Positions 55,201 through 63,071 of a stretch of 64,000 nt of DNA are shown piece after piece (the first letter of the stretch is position 1; each line of letters begins with the position of its first letter). This stretch comes from Methylorubrum rhodesianum (GTDB lineage: Bacteria > Pseudomonadota > Alphaproteobacteria > Rhizobiales > Beijerinckiaceae): NCBI RefSeq assembly GCF_014199985.1, contig NZ_JACHOS010000003.1:334454-398453 (forward strand). Direction: 5' to 3'. The notes beneath the pieces were generated by a model, which did no database searches, was not told the origin of the DNA, and was given only the letters and a program-made list of their open reading frames with translations. Position numbers and translations under genes: made by a program.

Positions 55201-55812
55201 GACCTCGACATCCGCGGCGCCGGCAACCTCCTGGGCGACGCCCAGTCCGGCCATATCAAGGAAGTGGGCTACGAACTCTACCAGCAGATGCTGGAGGACG
55301 CCGTCACCGCGCTCAAGGCCGGGATCGAGGAGCCGGTGGAGGAGGCGTGGTCGCCGACCATCGCCCTCGGCGCCCCCGTCACGATCCCGGAGGACTATGT
55401 CGAGGATCTCACCGTCCGCCTCGGCCTCTACCGGCGCCTCTCGACGCTGGAGAACGATGCCGAGATGGAGAGCTTCGGCGCCGAGCTGATCGACCGCTTC
55501 GGCCCGCTGCCGCCGGAGGTGGAGCAACTCCTCAAGATCGTCACCATCAAGATCCTGTGCCGCGAGGCGAATGTCGAGAAGGTGGAGGCGGGCCCCAAGG
55601 GCGTCGTCGTCCACTTCCGCGAAAAGTCCTTCGCCAACCCGCAGGGGCTCGCCGCCATGGTCGTGGAGCAGGGCTCCTTCGCCAAGGTGCGGCCGGACAT
55701 GAGCCTCGTGTTCGTCCGCGAGCTCGACAGCATCCCGAAGCGCCTGAAGGAGACCACGCAGATCATGCGCGGGCTCGTCACCATCGCCAAGCGGGCGAAG
55801 AAGGCGGCGTGA
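52216..55812 (+). CDS. mfd: Mfd, transcription-repair coupling factor
   Basis: 1198 aa. It frees RNA polymerase stalled at lesions and recruits UvrA. UvrB-like N-terminus, an RNA-polymerase-binding (CarD-like) stretch LQPGDLVVHADHGIGRFVGL near 535, RecG-like translocase with GDVGFGKTEVALRAA, PTTLLARQHY, VDEEQHFGV, SATPIPRTLQLAMTG, STTIVESGLDIP and QLRGRVGRS, then a C-terminal D7 domain. The start MAKPQPKPP is 93 nt after sdhE. Confidence 0.97.
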   Translation: MAKPQPKPPAPAPKPQTARFALPKSAPLTKALDAIRRGDSPTLASVPDGFDALVAADLARALSGTFEGPAVLVHVARDSGRSNAFQNALKFVAPEIEAMSFPAWDCQPYDRVSPNAAIAAQRMTALSRLTRSRSSEEKPRILCTTVNALVQRVPPRARVAVETFSAAIGNVVPMDKVVAWVEANGFLRTGTVRDTGEYAVRGGILDLSPPGLPNPIRLDFFGDTLESIRAFDPETQRTVGSLRSLDLVPMSEVQLTTETIRRFRQGYLSSFGAATRDDRLYETVSEGRRYAGLEHWMPLFYDGLDTLFDYLGDVPMLFDPQVEEAATERLSLIQDYFQAREAALKNPQSGVAPYKPLPPRALYLTPNEWKGKVEAGTVARLTPFAQPDSDERAVIDCGARAGRNFAPERADEAASVFDAAVAHIRDLQASGHHVILGSWSDGSRDRLCGVLTDHGLKKPIEINTFAAVNALKRGTDVAVAVWGLESGFTLDKLAVVAEGDILGDRLVRQKRKSKRPQDIILEVQALQPGDLVVHADHGIGRFVGLKTVTAAGAPHDCLELQYAGGLLLLPVENIELLTRYGSEDSEVALDRLGGGAWQARKAKMKRRILEMAGELIKVAAARFVKPAPSLKAPEGLYEEFAARFAFQETEDQANAIDAVLDDLNAGRPMDRLVCGDVGFGKTEVALRAAFAAAISGKQVAVVVPTTLLARQHYRTFAERFKGLPINVAQLSRFVSAGDQRQTRAGLAEGKVDIVVGTHALLAKNVAFKDLGLIIVDEEQHFGVAHKERLKALQADVHVLTLSATPIPRTLQLAMTGVRELSIIATPPVDRLAVRTFVTPFDPLLIREALLRERYRGGQAFYVVPRIEDLAEVKRFLDQEMPEVTVAVAHGQMAAGQLEDVMTAFYEGKYDVLLSTTIVESGLDIPTANTLIVHRADMFGLAALYQLRGRVGRSKARAYALFTTPANRQLTAQAEQRLKVLQSLDTLGAGFQLASHDLDIRGAGNLLGDAQSGHIKEVGYELYQQMLEDAVTALKAGIEEPVEEAWSPTIALGAPVTIPEDYVEDLTVRLGLYRRLSTLENDAEMESFGAELIDRFGPLPPEVEQLLKIVTIKILCREANVEKVEAGPKGVVVHFREKSFANPQGLAAMVVEQGSFAKVRPDMSLVFVRELDSIPKRLKETTQIMRGLVTIAKRAKKAA

Positions 55813-55837
55813 CAGGGCGCGAGAATCGGGTTCAACC

Positions 55838-55910
55838 CGCGACATCCCCTGAGCGAGGGCGCGTATCGGCAGGTCATCGCACGTGACCTGCCGATACGCC
55901 CGATGTCGCG
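55838..55910 (+). terminator. Nested perfect hairpin after mfd
   Basis: Inner stem GCGTATCGGCAGGTCA and its exact 16-bp complement around a 7-nt loop (55861-55899). An outer stem CGCGACATC / GATGTCGCG closes it (55838-55846, 55902-55910). No T-run follows. Likely the mfd transcript end, or a structured RNA. Confidence 0.5.
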
Positions 55911-55926
55911 AAAATAAATCCCTGCC

Positions 55927-55955
55927 TTGATAAAGCTGCGATGGAACTGCATATT
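55927..55955 (+). promoter_or_regulatory. Candidate promoter of the cold-shock gene
   Basis: TTGATA, 17-nt spacer, CATATT. A reasonable but imperfect sigma-70 pair; it would give a leader of about 140 nt, which is usual for cold-shock genes. Confidence 0.3.
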
Positions 55956-56047
55956 GGTCTTCATCGATGCGAGGCCGGATTTTCTGGGCCGTGACGCCTC
56001 CGCAGGGCGGTTCCCATTTTCCTTCGTGATCGGTTGAACGACAAAGT

Positions 56048-56073
56048 CCCGTGCCGCGCGGCACAGGGCTTTT
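56048..56073 (+). promoter_or_regulatory. Terminator-like hairpin in the cold-shock leader
   Basis: CCC-GTGCCGC-GCGGCAC-A-GGG followed by CTTTTG, 31 nt before the start codon. It has the form of an attenuator or a cold-sensitive leader structure. Confidence 0.45.
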
Positions 56074-56104
56074 GACCTGTATCCTGCGGAGACAAGGACT
56101 TTTC

Positions 56105-56314
56105 ATGAGCACCGGCACCGTCAAGTGGTTCAACGAGACCAAGGGCTACGGCTTCATCCAGCCCGAGGACGGCTCCAAGGACGTGTTCGTCCACATCTCC
56201 GCCGTCGAGCGCGCCGGCCTGCGCGGCCTCGCCGAGGGCCAGAAGGTGTCCTACGAACTCGAGACCGACCGCCGCTCCGGCAAGCAGTCGGCCGGACAGC
56301 TTCAGGTCGCGTGA
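56105..56314 (+). CDS. Cold-shock domain protein (69 aa)
   Basis: Single-strand nucleic-acid chaperone of the CspA family. RNP1 KGYGFIQ and RNP2 VFVHIS are intact, start [14 protein letters not shown]. Preceded by GGAGACAAGG and a structured leader; followed by a strong terminator, so it is a single-gene unit. Confidence 0.95.
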   Translation: MSTGTVKWFNETKGYGFIQPEDGSKDVFVHISAVERAGLRGLAEGQKVSYELETDRRSGKQSAGQLQVA

Positions 56315-56338
56315 TCCGCGCCTGAGACCGACATGTCG

Positions 56339-56370
56339 AAGCCGCTCCCGTCGGAGCGGCTTTGCGCTTT
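56339..56370 (+). terminator. Intrinsic terminator after the cold-shock gene
   Basis: 10-bp stem AAGCCGCTCC-CGTC-GGAGCGGCTT, then TGCGCTTTT. Confidence 0.8.
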
Positions 56371-56420
56371 TCCAAAGGCCGATGGCTCGCCCTTGAGCCC
56401 GGCACGATCAAGGATCCTCA

Positions 56421-56789
56421 GTGAGCTTCAGCAAACACAATTCCTTCGACGACCGTCGCCAGGATTCCGCCTCCGCCCGGGAGGCCATGCTCGCCCGCTT
56501 CCGCGCCCGTCCTTCCAATGATGATCCGGCCGTGCTGGCCCGCCAGGCGGAGCGCCGCGCGATCATCGTGGCCCGCGAGGAGCGGGCCAAGGAGCGCGAA
56601 TTGCAGCGGCGTCTCGAGGCCGAGCGTCTGGCCGCGATCGCCGCCGCCGAGCGTGCGGCGGAGGCGGCGCGCAAGGCCGCCGAACTCGAGGCTGCCGCCG
56701 AGCGCGCCCGCCTCGCCCAGGCCAAGCAGAAGGAGGAGCGGGACGCCCGCTACGCCGCCCGCAAGGCCAAGATCAAGCTGCGCCGCTGA
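56421..56789 (+). CDS. DUF6481-type coiled-coil protein (122 aa)
   Basis: Highly charged alanine/glutamate/arginine helix for nearly its whole length (RQAERRAIIVAREERAKER, ELQRRLEAERLAAIAAAERA), with a basic tail KAKIKLRR. GTG start with AAGGA in front. Small proteins of this make-up often follow a cold-shock gene in Rhizobiales and are assigned to DUF6481; function unknown. Confidence 0.7.
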   Translation: MSFSKHNSFDDRRQDSASAREAMLARFRARPSNDDPAVLARQAERRAIIVAREERAKERELQRRLEAERLAAIAAAERAAEAARKAAELEAAAERARLAQAKQKEERDARYAARKAKIKLRR

Positions 56790-56963
56790 TGTGACCCTGA
56801 CCGCGAACCGGGCCGCCCGGTTCGCGCCTGCCCCGGCGCCGCGGTAGAATCGCTCTCGATCGGCTTCGTGACCGAGACCGTCTCACCCGTTGTCCTGAAG
56901 GGGCTATTTCTGCGCCGGAGCGGCATCTCGCTTCGGCGGACAGCGTTCGAGAAGACACCGACG

Positions 56964-57158
56964 ATGCACAAGTTCAAGCTCGGCCAGCGCGTTCGCCGCG
57001 CTCAATCCTCGGCCCTCGATGAGCGCCTGGGTTTCGGCGCAGTCAGCGAGATCGTGCGCCTGATGCCCGACGATCCCACCGGCGAACCCTCCTACCGCAT
57101 CCGCTCGGGCTCGGCGGAGCGCGCCGTCCGCGAGAGCGAGATCGTTGCGGCAGCCTAG
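56964..57158 (+). CDS. Small protein MHKFKLGQ-type (64 aa)
   Basis: Start MHKFKLGQRVRRAQ; body VSEIVRLMPDDPTGEPSYRIRSGSAERAVRESEIVAA. This looks like a compact beta-rich KOW/SH3-like small protein common in Rhizobiales, but I cannot name the family. The terminator of the opposite gene follows its stop closely. Confidence 0.6.
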   Translation: MHKFKLGQRVRRAQSSALDERLGFGAVSEIVRLMPDDPTGEPSYRIRSGSAERAVRESEIVAAA

Positions 57159-57176
57159 CGTTCGACCGCGCACACG

Positions 57177-57202
57177 AAAAAAGGCGGACCTCTCGGCCCG
57201 CC
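57177..57202 (-). terminator. Intrinsic terminator of the pseudo-receiver gene
   Basis: On the minus strand GGCGGGCC-GAGA-GGTCCGCC (one G-T pair) is followed by TTTTTT. Confidence 0.75.
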
Positions 57203-57227
57203 GTCATTGTCCCGTTACGGGAAAGCC

Positions 57228-57569
57228 CTAAAGCTCGGGCTCGTTGAGGACGTAGGGTCCGATCCGGCTCTTGAGGTCGACGGGTGCACCGGCGCGGGGT
57301 CCCGCATCGTCCATCTCGATCACCGGGATGCCGCCGACCCGCATCTGCTCGCGCAGGCGATTGGCGAGCGCCGCGATGTGGGGATTCGGGCTGGCGGACA
57401 GCTGGAGGACGATCGCCGCGGGGCGGGCGATCACGGCGAGAACGTCGTCGGCCGCCTCGATCGAAGCGGTGACGCTCGCATAACCGAGCCCGGCAAGGTC
57501 GGCGGCGAGGGAGCGATCGACGGCACGGCGGCCATCGTCGACGACGAGCACTTGTTGCAGCGCACCCAT
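57228..57569 (-). CDS. Pseudo-receiver domain protein (113 aa)
   Basis: Stand-alone receiver fold: VLVVDDGRRAVDRSLAADLAGLGY has the acidic pair Asp11-Asp12. The expected phosphorylation Asp is replaced by Gln56 (AAIVLQLSA) and the late Lys is absent (PYVLNEPEL). It probably cannot be phosphorylated and may act as a binding or decoy module. A start further upstream is possible but the added sequence is not protein-like. It has its own terminator. Confidence 0.65.
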   Translation of the reverse strand: MGALQQVLVVDDGRRAVDRSLAADLAGLGYASVTASIEAADDVLAVIARPAAIVLQLSASPNPHIAALANRLREQMRVGGIPVIEMDDAGPRAGAPVDLKSRIGPYVLNEPEL

Positions 57570-57828
57570 AGGCTTAAGCGTTACCCCATGTCGCGCCTCG
57601 TGTGAAGAGGCACCCCGGATAACCCGCACGGCCAGGATTGGTTCGCCGGCCATGCAGATCAATCGAACATGGAATCGCGTGTCTGAAGGTGTGATGAACT
57701 GCGCTGCACCGAGTGTGGGCAGACGCGCCCCGCTGCACAGATATTCCGATTGATCCTTGATATTGCTACTGTTTTTCCTGCGGCGATGAGCGCGTGCGCG
57801 CCGCTGATGCCCGGCGCCGAGAGCCGGA

Positions 57829-59337
57829 TTACGCAGGTGCAAAAATTTCCGGGAGAACGGCGGGTTCGGACCGCTCCACCGCCTCGATCGCGGTGGCGAG
57901 ACCCGCGAACAGCACCGGCGCGTAGAAAGTCTCCTGCCAGCTTCCGTCCGGCGCCGCCGGCCGGCTTCCGCGCTGCAGCGTCGTCGCGGCGCAGGCCTGG
58001 CCGCGAAAGGCGAGGCGCCCATCCGCCTCGTGCCGCAGGGCCATCAGCGAGGCGGGGAGGGAGAGGCGCTCCGGCTTGCCGAGCACCAGCGAGATGTCGG
58101 CCGCGGTCCCGCGCCGGCCGGAGAGAAGCGCCGTCTCGTCGAAGACGACCGTGTCGATCACCGTCTCGAGCCGCAGGCTCTGCGGCCGGCCCGCGGCGCG
58201 GCTGCGGCCGGGGAGGCGCGTCGGTGCCCGGTGGATCAGAGCGACGGAGCGCAGATCCGCCGGCAGGTCGCGGCCGGCGAGATTCTTTTCGAGGAAGGCG
58301 GGAGCGACAAGGTGGGTCGGCTCCGGCCGACGCAGGGCGGCCGCGAAGGCGGCGCCGTCGAACAGGGGCATCGTCTCCAGGCTCGCGCCCGCCACGAGGG
58401 CGGCGGCGAGCCCGGTGGCGAGGCCGCGCAGGTCGTGCGGTCCGATCAGGCTGAGGATGCGCTCGCCGGGCGCGACCCGCATGGCCACGAGATGCGCGGC
58501 GGCGGCGGCCACCACCGATTCGCCGCTGCGGTAGACCGGCCGCTCGGGATCGCCGTCGACGAAGCTGACGATGCCGGCGGAAGCGGGCGCCGGTTCGGCC
58601 GGCTCCCCGGCGGGTCCGTCGAGAACGAACCGGTCGAGGTTGATCACCCCGTCCGGCACGTCGGGGCCGAAGGCGGCGAGGTAGCGCAGGCCGAAATAGC
58701 GCGCGGCGACGTTGCAGAGGCGCTGTGCCGGGGCGGCGGAGCCGACCCGCGCCTGGGTCAGCACCGCGCTGAGCGCCACGCCCTGCGCCGCGGCGAGCAG
58801 GCGCTCCTCGTCCCAGGAGACCGGCAGCAGGCAGGCGACGTGGCCGGCGGCCTCGACGGCGAGGATCGCCAGCGCGCTCTCGGCCGAGCCCGGCAGGCAC
58901 AGGCCGATGCGGCTTCCCGGAGGCAGGCGCCAGCTCCGTAGGCCGCGGGCGAGGCGCTCGACGATCTCGGCGGCGGCGGCATAGGTCCAGGTGATGGCGG
59001 GTCGGTCGCTCCAGTCCGGCTTGTCGGCGGGATCGACCACCGCGATTCGGTCGGGATGGCGCCGGGCCGTGGCGGCCAGAAGACTGCCGAGGCTGATACG
59101 CCTCTGGGGAGCGGTGGCCGGGGCCGGATGCGAAGTCGTGTCGGGGAGCCCGTCGGGAGCGTCGTGCCGAATCTCGTCCCGAGCCTCGTCCCGAACCTCG
59201 TGCGACGGGTCCTTCTGAGCCTCTTGCAAAGCGCCTTGCAACGCTCCCTGCAAGGCCCGTTGCAGTGCCCCTTGCAGAGCGTCCTGCAAGGCCTGCGGCG
59301 AAGCCTCAGCCTGCGTGATAGCCCGTTGCGCCGACAC
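57829..59337 (-). CDS. Degenerate AMP-binding (adenylate-forming) protein with N-terminal 4-residue repeats (502 aa)
   Basis: Overall fold of acyl-CoA synthetase-like enzymes: ITWTYAAAAEIVERLARGLRSW, GSRIGLCLPGSAESALAILAVEAAGHVACLLP. The P-loop signature (YTSGTTGxPKG) is replaced by SFVDGDPERPVYRSG, and the YGxTE and GWxxTGD motifs are not found. Catalysis is therefore doubtful. The N-terminus has six ALQx units (16-39) and RDEx units (about 46-58), each from a 12-nt DNA repeat. No ligase-type C-terminal domain is obvious. Role unknown. Confidence 0.65.
   Translation of the reverse strand: MSAQRAITQAEASPQALQDALQGALQRALQGALQGALQEAQKDPSHEVRDEARDEIRHDAPDGLPDTTSHPAPATAPQRRISLGSLLAATARRHPDRIAVVDPADKPDWSDRPAITWTYAAAAEIVERLARGLRSWRLPPGSRIGLCLPGSAESALAILAVEAAGHVACLLPVSWDEERLLAAAQGVALSAVLTQARVGSAAPAQRLCNVAARYFGLRYLAAFGPDVPDGVINLDRFVLDGPAGEPAEPAPASAGIVSFVDGDPERPVYRSGESVVAAAAAHLVAMRVAPGERILSLIGPHDLRGLATGLAAALVAGASLETMPLFDGAAFAAALRRPEPTHLVAPAFLEKNLAGRDLPADLRSVALIHRAPTRLPGRSRAAGRPQSLRLETVIDTVVFDETALLSGRRGTAADISLVLGKPERLSLPASLMALRHEADGRLAFRGQACAATTLQRGSRPAAPDGSWQETFYAPVLFAGLATAIEAVERSEPAVLPEIFAPA
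59221..59292 (-). repeat. 12-nt tandem repeat (six ALQx units)
   Basis: Six in-frame 12-nt units encode ALQD, ALQG, ALQR, ALQG, ALQG, ALQE near the protein start. A second, related 12-nt array (RDEx) lies just downstream at about 59163-59200. Confidence 0.8.
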
Positions 59338-59531
59338 TCGCGCCCGCCCTCGAAAACCACTCCGTTTGATGAACGAATAGGGTTAAGCAAGACTTAACGT
59401 TTGGTGGCCGCGGATGTCTCGCGGGGAGAGCCGGAGCCCGGAACGCCGCATGCGTCGGGGTGCCCGATTCCTGTTGAGCGCGTGGCCGCACGGTCTGTAG
59501 AATCGCGGACAGATGGGTCGGGGCCGAAGCG

Positions 59532-60790
59532 ATGCTCGAACTTCTGCGGCGGCTGTGGGAGGTCGAGAATCTCTCACCCCACGGCATCTGTCTGCTCTGG
59601 CGCCCGGAACTGATCTGGACCCACGTCGTCTCCGACAGCCTGATCGCCTTCGCCTACTTCTCGATTCCCGTCGGGCTCGCCTACTTCGTATCCCGTCGCC
59701 GGGACGTGGTGTTCGGCTGGATGTTCTGGTCGTTCGCGGTCTTCATCACCGCCTGCGGCGCGACCCACCTCATGGCGATCTGGACGCTCTGGGTGCCGGA
59801 TTACGGGCTGGAGGCGGCGGTCAAGCTCCTCACCGGCGCGGCCTCGATCGGCACGGCGGTGGCGCTCTGGGTCCTGATGCCGAAGGCGCTCACGCTGCCG
59901 TCGCCGACCCAGCTGCGCCAGGCCAACGAGGCGCTGCAGGCGCGCATCCGGGAGCGCGACGCGGCGCTCGCGGCCCTGAAAGCCGCCCATGCCGAGCGTC
60001 AACGCACCGAGGAATTGCTGCGTCAGAGCCAGAAGATGGAGGCGATCGGGCAACTCACCGGGGGCGTGGCCCACGACTTCAACAACCTGCTCAATGTGGT
60101 GCTGCTCAATCTCGACCGGGTCGAGCGCGGCCTTCCCGAGGAGAGCCCCCTGCGCAAGCGCCTGCGCGACGCGGTGAAGGGCGCCGAGCGGGCGGCGACG
60201 ATGACGCACAAGCTGCTGGCCTTCGCCCGCCGCCAGCCGCTCTCGCCGGTGAGCACCGACGTCAACGCGCAGATCGCCGCCTTCGCCGAGTTCCTGCGCG
60301 GCACGATCGGCTCGCGGATCCGGCTCGAGACCGATCTCGCCCCGGACCTGCCGCGGGTAAACATCGATCCCAACCAGCTCGAGAACGCGATTCTCAACCT
60401 CGCGGTCAATGCCCGCGACGCGATGCCCGAGGGCGGGACCCTGACGCTTGCCACTCGTTCGCTGCCGGGGGGGAGGGGCTCGCCGTCGAGGTCTCGGATA
60501 CCGGAACCGGGATGACGCCGGAGGTCGAGGCCCGGGCCTTCGAGCCCTTCTTCACCACGAAGCCTCTGGGCCAGGGGACCGGCCTGGGGCTCAGCCAGGT
60601 GTTCGGCTTCGCCCAGCAATCGGGCGGCAACGCCACCTTCGTGCGCGGCGACCGGGGCGGAACCACCGTGCGCCTGTCCTTCCCGGCACAGGGGCCGGCC
60701 GCGGAGCGTCCGGTGCCGACGCGCCCGTCCCCGGCCGCCGAGTCGGGCTTCGCCCCGCCGCGGCTGCCGCCGGTGGCGGTCGCGGGCTAG
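59532..60790 (+). CDS. Ethylene-receptor-like histidine kinase, frame broken in a G7 tract
   Basis: N-terminal three-helix membrane domain resembling plant ETR1: SDSLIAFAYFSIPVGLAYFV and FITACGATHLMAIWTLW, with the Cys and His (C-G-A-T-H) that bind copper in ETR1. A coiled coil and a kinase core follow: H-box GGVAHDFNNLLN, N-box NAILNLAVNARDAMPEGG. The first frame stops at 60515. The rest of the ATPase (VEVSDTGTGM, FEPFFTTKPLGQGTGLGLS, GGTTVRLSF) continues in the -1 frame from the G tract 60467-60473 to 60790. It could be a programmed slip, phase variation, a pseudogene or a sequence error. A response regulator follows. Confidence 0.8.
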
Positions 60791-60928
60791 GGCCTCGTTG
60801 AAAAAAATCGCGGTGGCCGAGCTTTGGAGCGAGGCGAGGGGCTAAGGATATCTTCGCGGTTTTCGGCGCCTTCTGACTCTGGGCGCACGGCGACTGGCAG
60901 GACGACGAGAAGGGGGGAGCGGGGAGGA

Positions 60929-61291
60929 ATGACCGACAAGCGGACGGTGCTCGTCGTCGAGGACGAAGAGATGCTGCTCAATGCCGTAACCATGGAGTTC
61001 GAGGATGCCGGCTTCGCCGTGCTCAGCGCGGGCACCGCGGAGGAGGCCTACGGCCTGCTTCAGGGGGCCCAGCGGGTCGATCTCCTGTTCACCGATATCC
61101 GTCTGCCGGGCCAGCTCGACGGCTGGGACCTTGCCGAGCGCGCCCGCCTGCTCCATCCGGCTCTGCCGGTGATTTACGTGACCGGCTACAGCACCGAGCA
61201 GCCCCGGCAGGTGAGCGAGAGCCTGCTGGTGATGAAGCCCTACCGCATGACCGCGATCATGAGCGCAGCGCAGCAATTGGGGGTGGCGTGA
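60929..61291 (+). CDS. Stand-alone response regulator (120 aa)
   Basis: Single receiver domain: VLVVEDEEMLLNAVTMEFED, phospho-acceptor Asp in LLFTDIRLPGQLDGWDLA, and the late Lys in LLVMKPYRMTAI. No output domain, as in CheY/FixJ-receiver-type relay proteins that often follow a histidine kinase. ATG with GGGGAGGA immediately before it. Likely partner of the adjacent kinase. Confidence 0.9.
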   Translation: MTDKRTVLVVEDEEMLLNAVTMEFEDAGFAVLSAGTAEEAYGLLQGAQRVDLLFTDIRLPGQLDGWDLAERARLLHPALPVIYVTGYSTEQPRQVSESLLVMKPYRMTAIMSAAQQLGVA

Positions 61292-61301
61292 GCCGGCCGG
61301 C

Positions 61302-62933
61302 TCACTCCTCCCGTGCCTTCTCCCTCAACAGAAACTTCTGCACCTTGCCCGTCGAGGTCTTGGGAAGCTCGCCGAACACCACGTGGCGCGGCAGCTTGTA
61401 GGGGGCGAGGCGCTCGCGGCACCACGCCACCAGCTCCTCGGGCGTGACCTCCTTGCCCTCCTTCAGCTCGACGAAGGCGCAGGGCGTCTCCCCCCACTTC
61501 GCGTCGGGCTTGGCCACCACGGCGGCGGCCGCGACCGAGGGGTGCTTGAACAGGGCGTCCTCCACCTCGATCGAGGAGATGTTCTCGCCCCCTGAGATGA
61601 TGATGTCCTTCGAGCGGTCCTTCAGCTGGATGTAGCCGTCGGGGTGCTTCACCCCGAGATCGCCGGAGCGGAACCAGCCGCCCTTGAAGGCGGCCTCCGT
61701 CGAGGCCGGATTCTTCAGGTACCCGCGCATCACCACGTTGCCGCGGAACATCACCTCGCCGAGGCTCGCGCCGTCGGCGGGCAGCGACTCCATCGTCTCG
61801 GGATCGCGCACGTCGAGCCCTTCCAGCACGGGGTAGCGCACGCCCTGGCGGGCCTTCTTCCGCGCACGCTCGTCCGGCGGCAGCGCGTCCCATTCCTCGT
61901 GCCACGCATTGACCACCGCCGGGCCGTAAGTCTCGGTCAGGCCGTAGAGGTGCGTGACGTCGAAGCCGGCCTCGCCCATGGCGGCGAGCACCGCCTCGGG
62001 CGGCGGCGCGGCGGCGGTAAGGAAGTGGACCCGGCGGGGGAGGGGACGTTTCTGTGCGTCGGGAGCGTTGAGCAGCGTCGACATCACGATCGGCGCCCCC
62101 GACAGATGGGTGACGCCGTGCTCGGCGAGCGCCGCGTACATCGCGGGCGCCCGCACCTGCCGCAGGCAGACATGGGTGCCGGCGACGACCGAGAGCGTCC
62201 AGGGGAAGCACCAGCCGTTGCAGTGGAACATCGGCAGGGTCCAGAGATAGACCGCGTGCTGCGGCAGCCCGGCGGTAATGACGTTGCCGAGCGAGAGCAG
62301 GGCCGCGCCGCGGTGGTGGTAGACCACGCCCTTCGGATCGCCGGTGGTGCCGGAGGTGTAGTTGAGCGAGATCGCGTCCCACTCGTCCGCCGGCATCGCC
62401 CAAGCGTAGTCGGGATCGCCGCCGGCGAGGAATGCCTCGTAGTCAATCTCGCCCAGGGCCGTGCCCTCGCCGGCGAAGTCCGGATCGTCGTAATCGATGA
62501 CGAGAGGCGAGACGCCCGCCTTGTCGAGCGCCTCGCGGCCGATCTTCGCGAATTCGCGGTCGACGATGAACACCTTGGCCTCGCCGTGGTCGAGGCAGAA
62601 GGCCAGAGCCGCCGCGTCGAGCCGGGTGTTGAGGGTGTTGAGCACCGCTCCCGTCATCGGCACGCCGTAGTGGCACTCGATCATCGCCGGCGTGTTGGCC
62701 AACAGCACCGCCACGGTGTCGCCGCGGCCGATGCCGCGCGCCGACAGGGCCGCACCGAGACGGCGGCAGCGGGCATAGAGTTCGGCATAGGGCCGGCGCA
62801 GGGACCCGTGGATCACCGCGACCCGGTCCGGGAAGGTTCGGGCGGCGCGGTCGAGATAGGTCAGCGGCGTGAGCGGCTGGAAGTTCGCGGGATTCCGGTC
62901 GAGATCCCGATCGTACATCGTCGCGCGCGCCAT
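61302..62933 (-). CDS. Acyl-CoA ligase (AMP-forming, 543 aa)
   Basis: Intact adenylate-forming enzyme: NYTSGTTGDPKGVVYHHRG, LYGLTETYGPAV, WFRSGDLGVKHPDGYI, DRSKDIIISGGENISS and the C-terminal catalytic Lys in PKTSTGKVQKF. It activates a carboxylic acid to its CoA thioester. The sequence is close to the group containing medium-chain and methylmercaptopropionate ligases (DmdB-like); the substrate is not certain. Convergent with the response regulator gene. Confidence 0.92.
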   Translation of the reverse strand: MARATMYDRDLDRNPANFQPLTPLTYLDRAARTFPDRVAVIHGSLRRPYAELYARCRRLGAALSARGIGRGDTVAVLLANTPAMIECHYGVPMTGAVLNTLNTRLDAAALAFCLDHGEAKVFIVDREFAKIGREALDKAGVSPLVIDYDDPDFAGEGTALGEIDYEAFLAGGDPDYAWAMPADEWDAISLNYTSGTTGDPKGVVYHHRGAALLSLGNVITAGLPQHAVYLWTLPMFHCNGWCFPWTLSVVAGTHVCLRQVRAPAMYAALAEHGVTHLSGAPIVMSTLLNAPDAQKRPLPRRVHFLTAAAPPPEAVLAAMGEAGFDVTHLYGLTETYGPAVVNAWHEEWDALPPDERARKKARQGVRYPVLEGLDVRDPETMESLPADGASLGEVMFRGNVVMRGYLKNPASTEAAFKGGWFRSGDLGVKHPDGYIQLKDRSKDIIISGGENISSIEVEDALFKHPSVAAAAVVAKPDAKWGETPCAFVELKEGKEVTPEELVAWCRERLAPYKLPRHVVFGELPKTSTGKVQKFLLREKAREE

Positions 62934-62993
62934 CGCCCTCGTCTCCGTTTCCGCGACGAGATTAGCTGAGCCCGGCGGGCGATCAACGGCATC

Positions 62994-63025
62994 AAAAAGG
63001 CCCCGCGGGCGCGTGCCCGGGAGCC
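62994..63025 (-). terminator. Intrinsic terminator after the small minus-strand gene
   Basis: On the minus strand GGCTCCCGGGC-loop-GCCCG(C)GGGGCC with one bulge, then TTTTT. Confidence 0.7.
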
Positions 63026-63071
63026 TTGTCTGTTCGAGGAGTGGAGGGCGAGAGCAGCCGGCGGCGGCTGA

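Noticed and set aside
52774..56142. 1122-residue minus-strand frame opposite mfd
   Set aside because: Antisense shadow of mfd with skewed composition.
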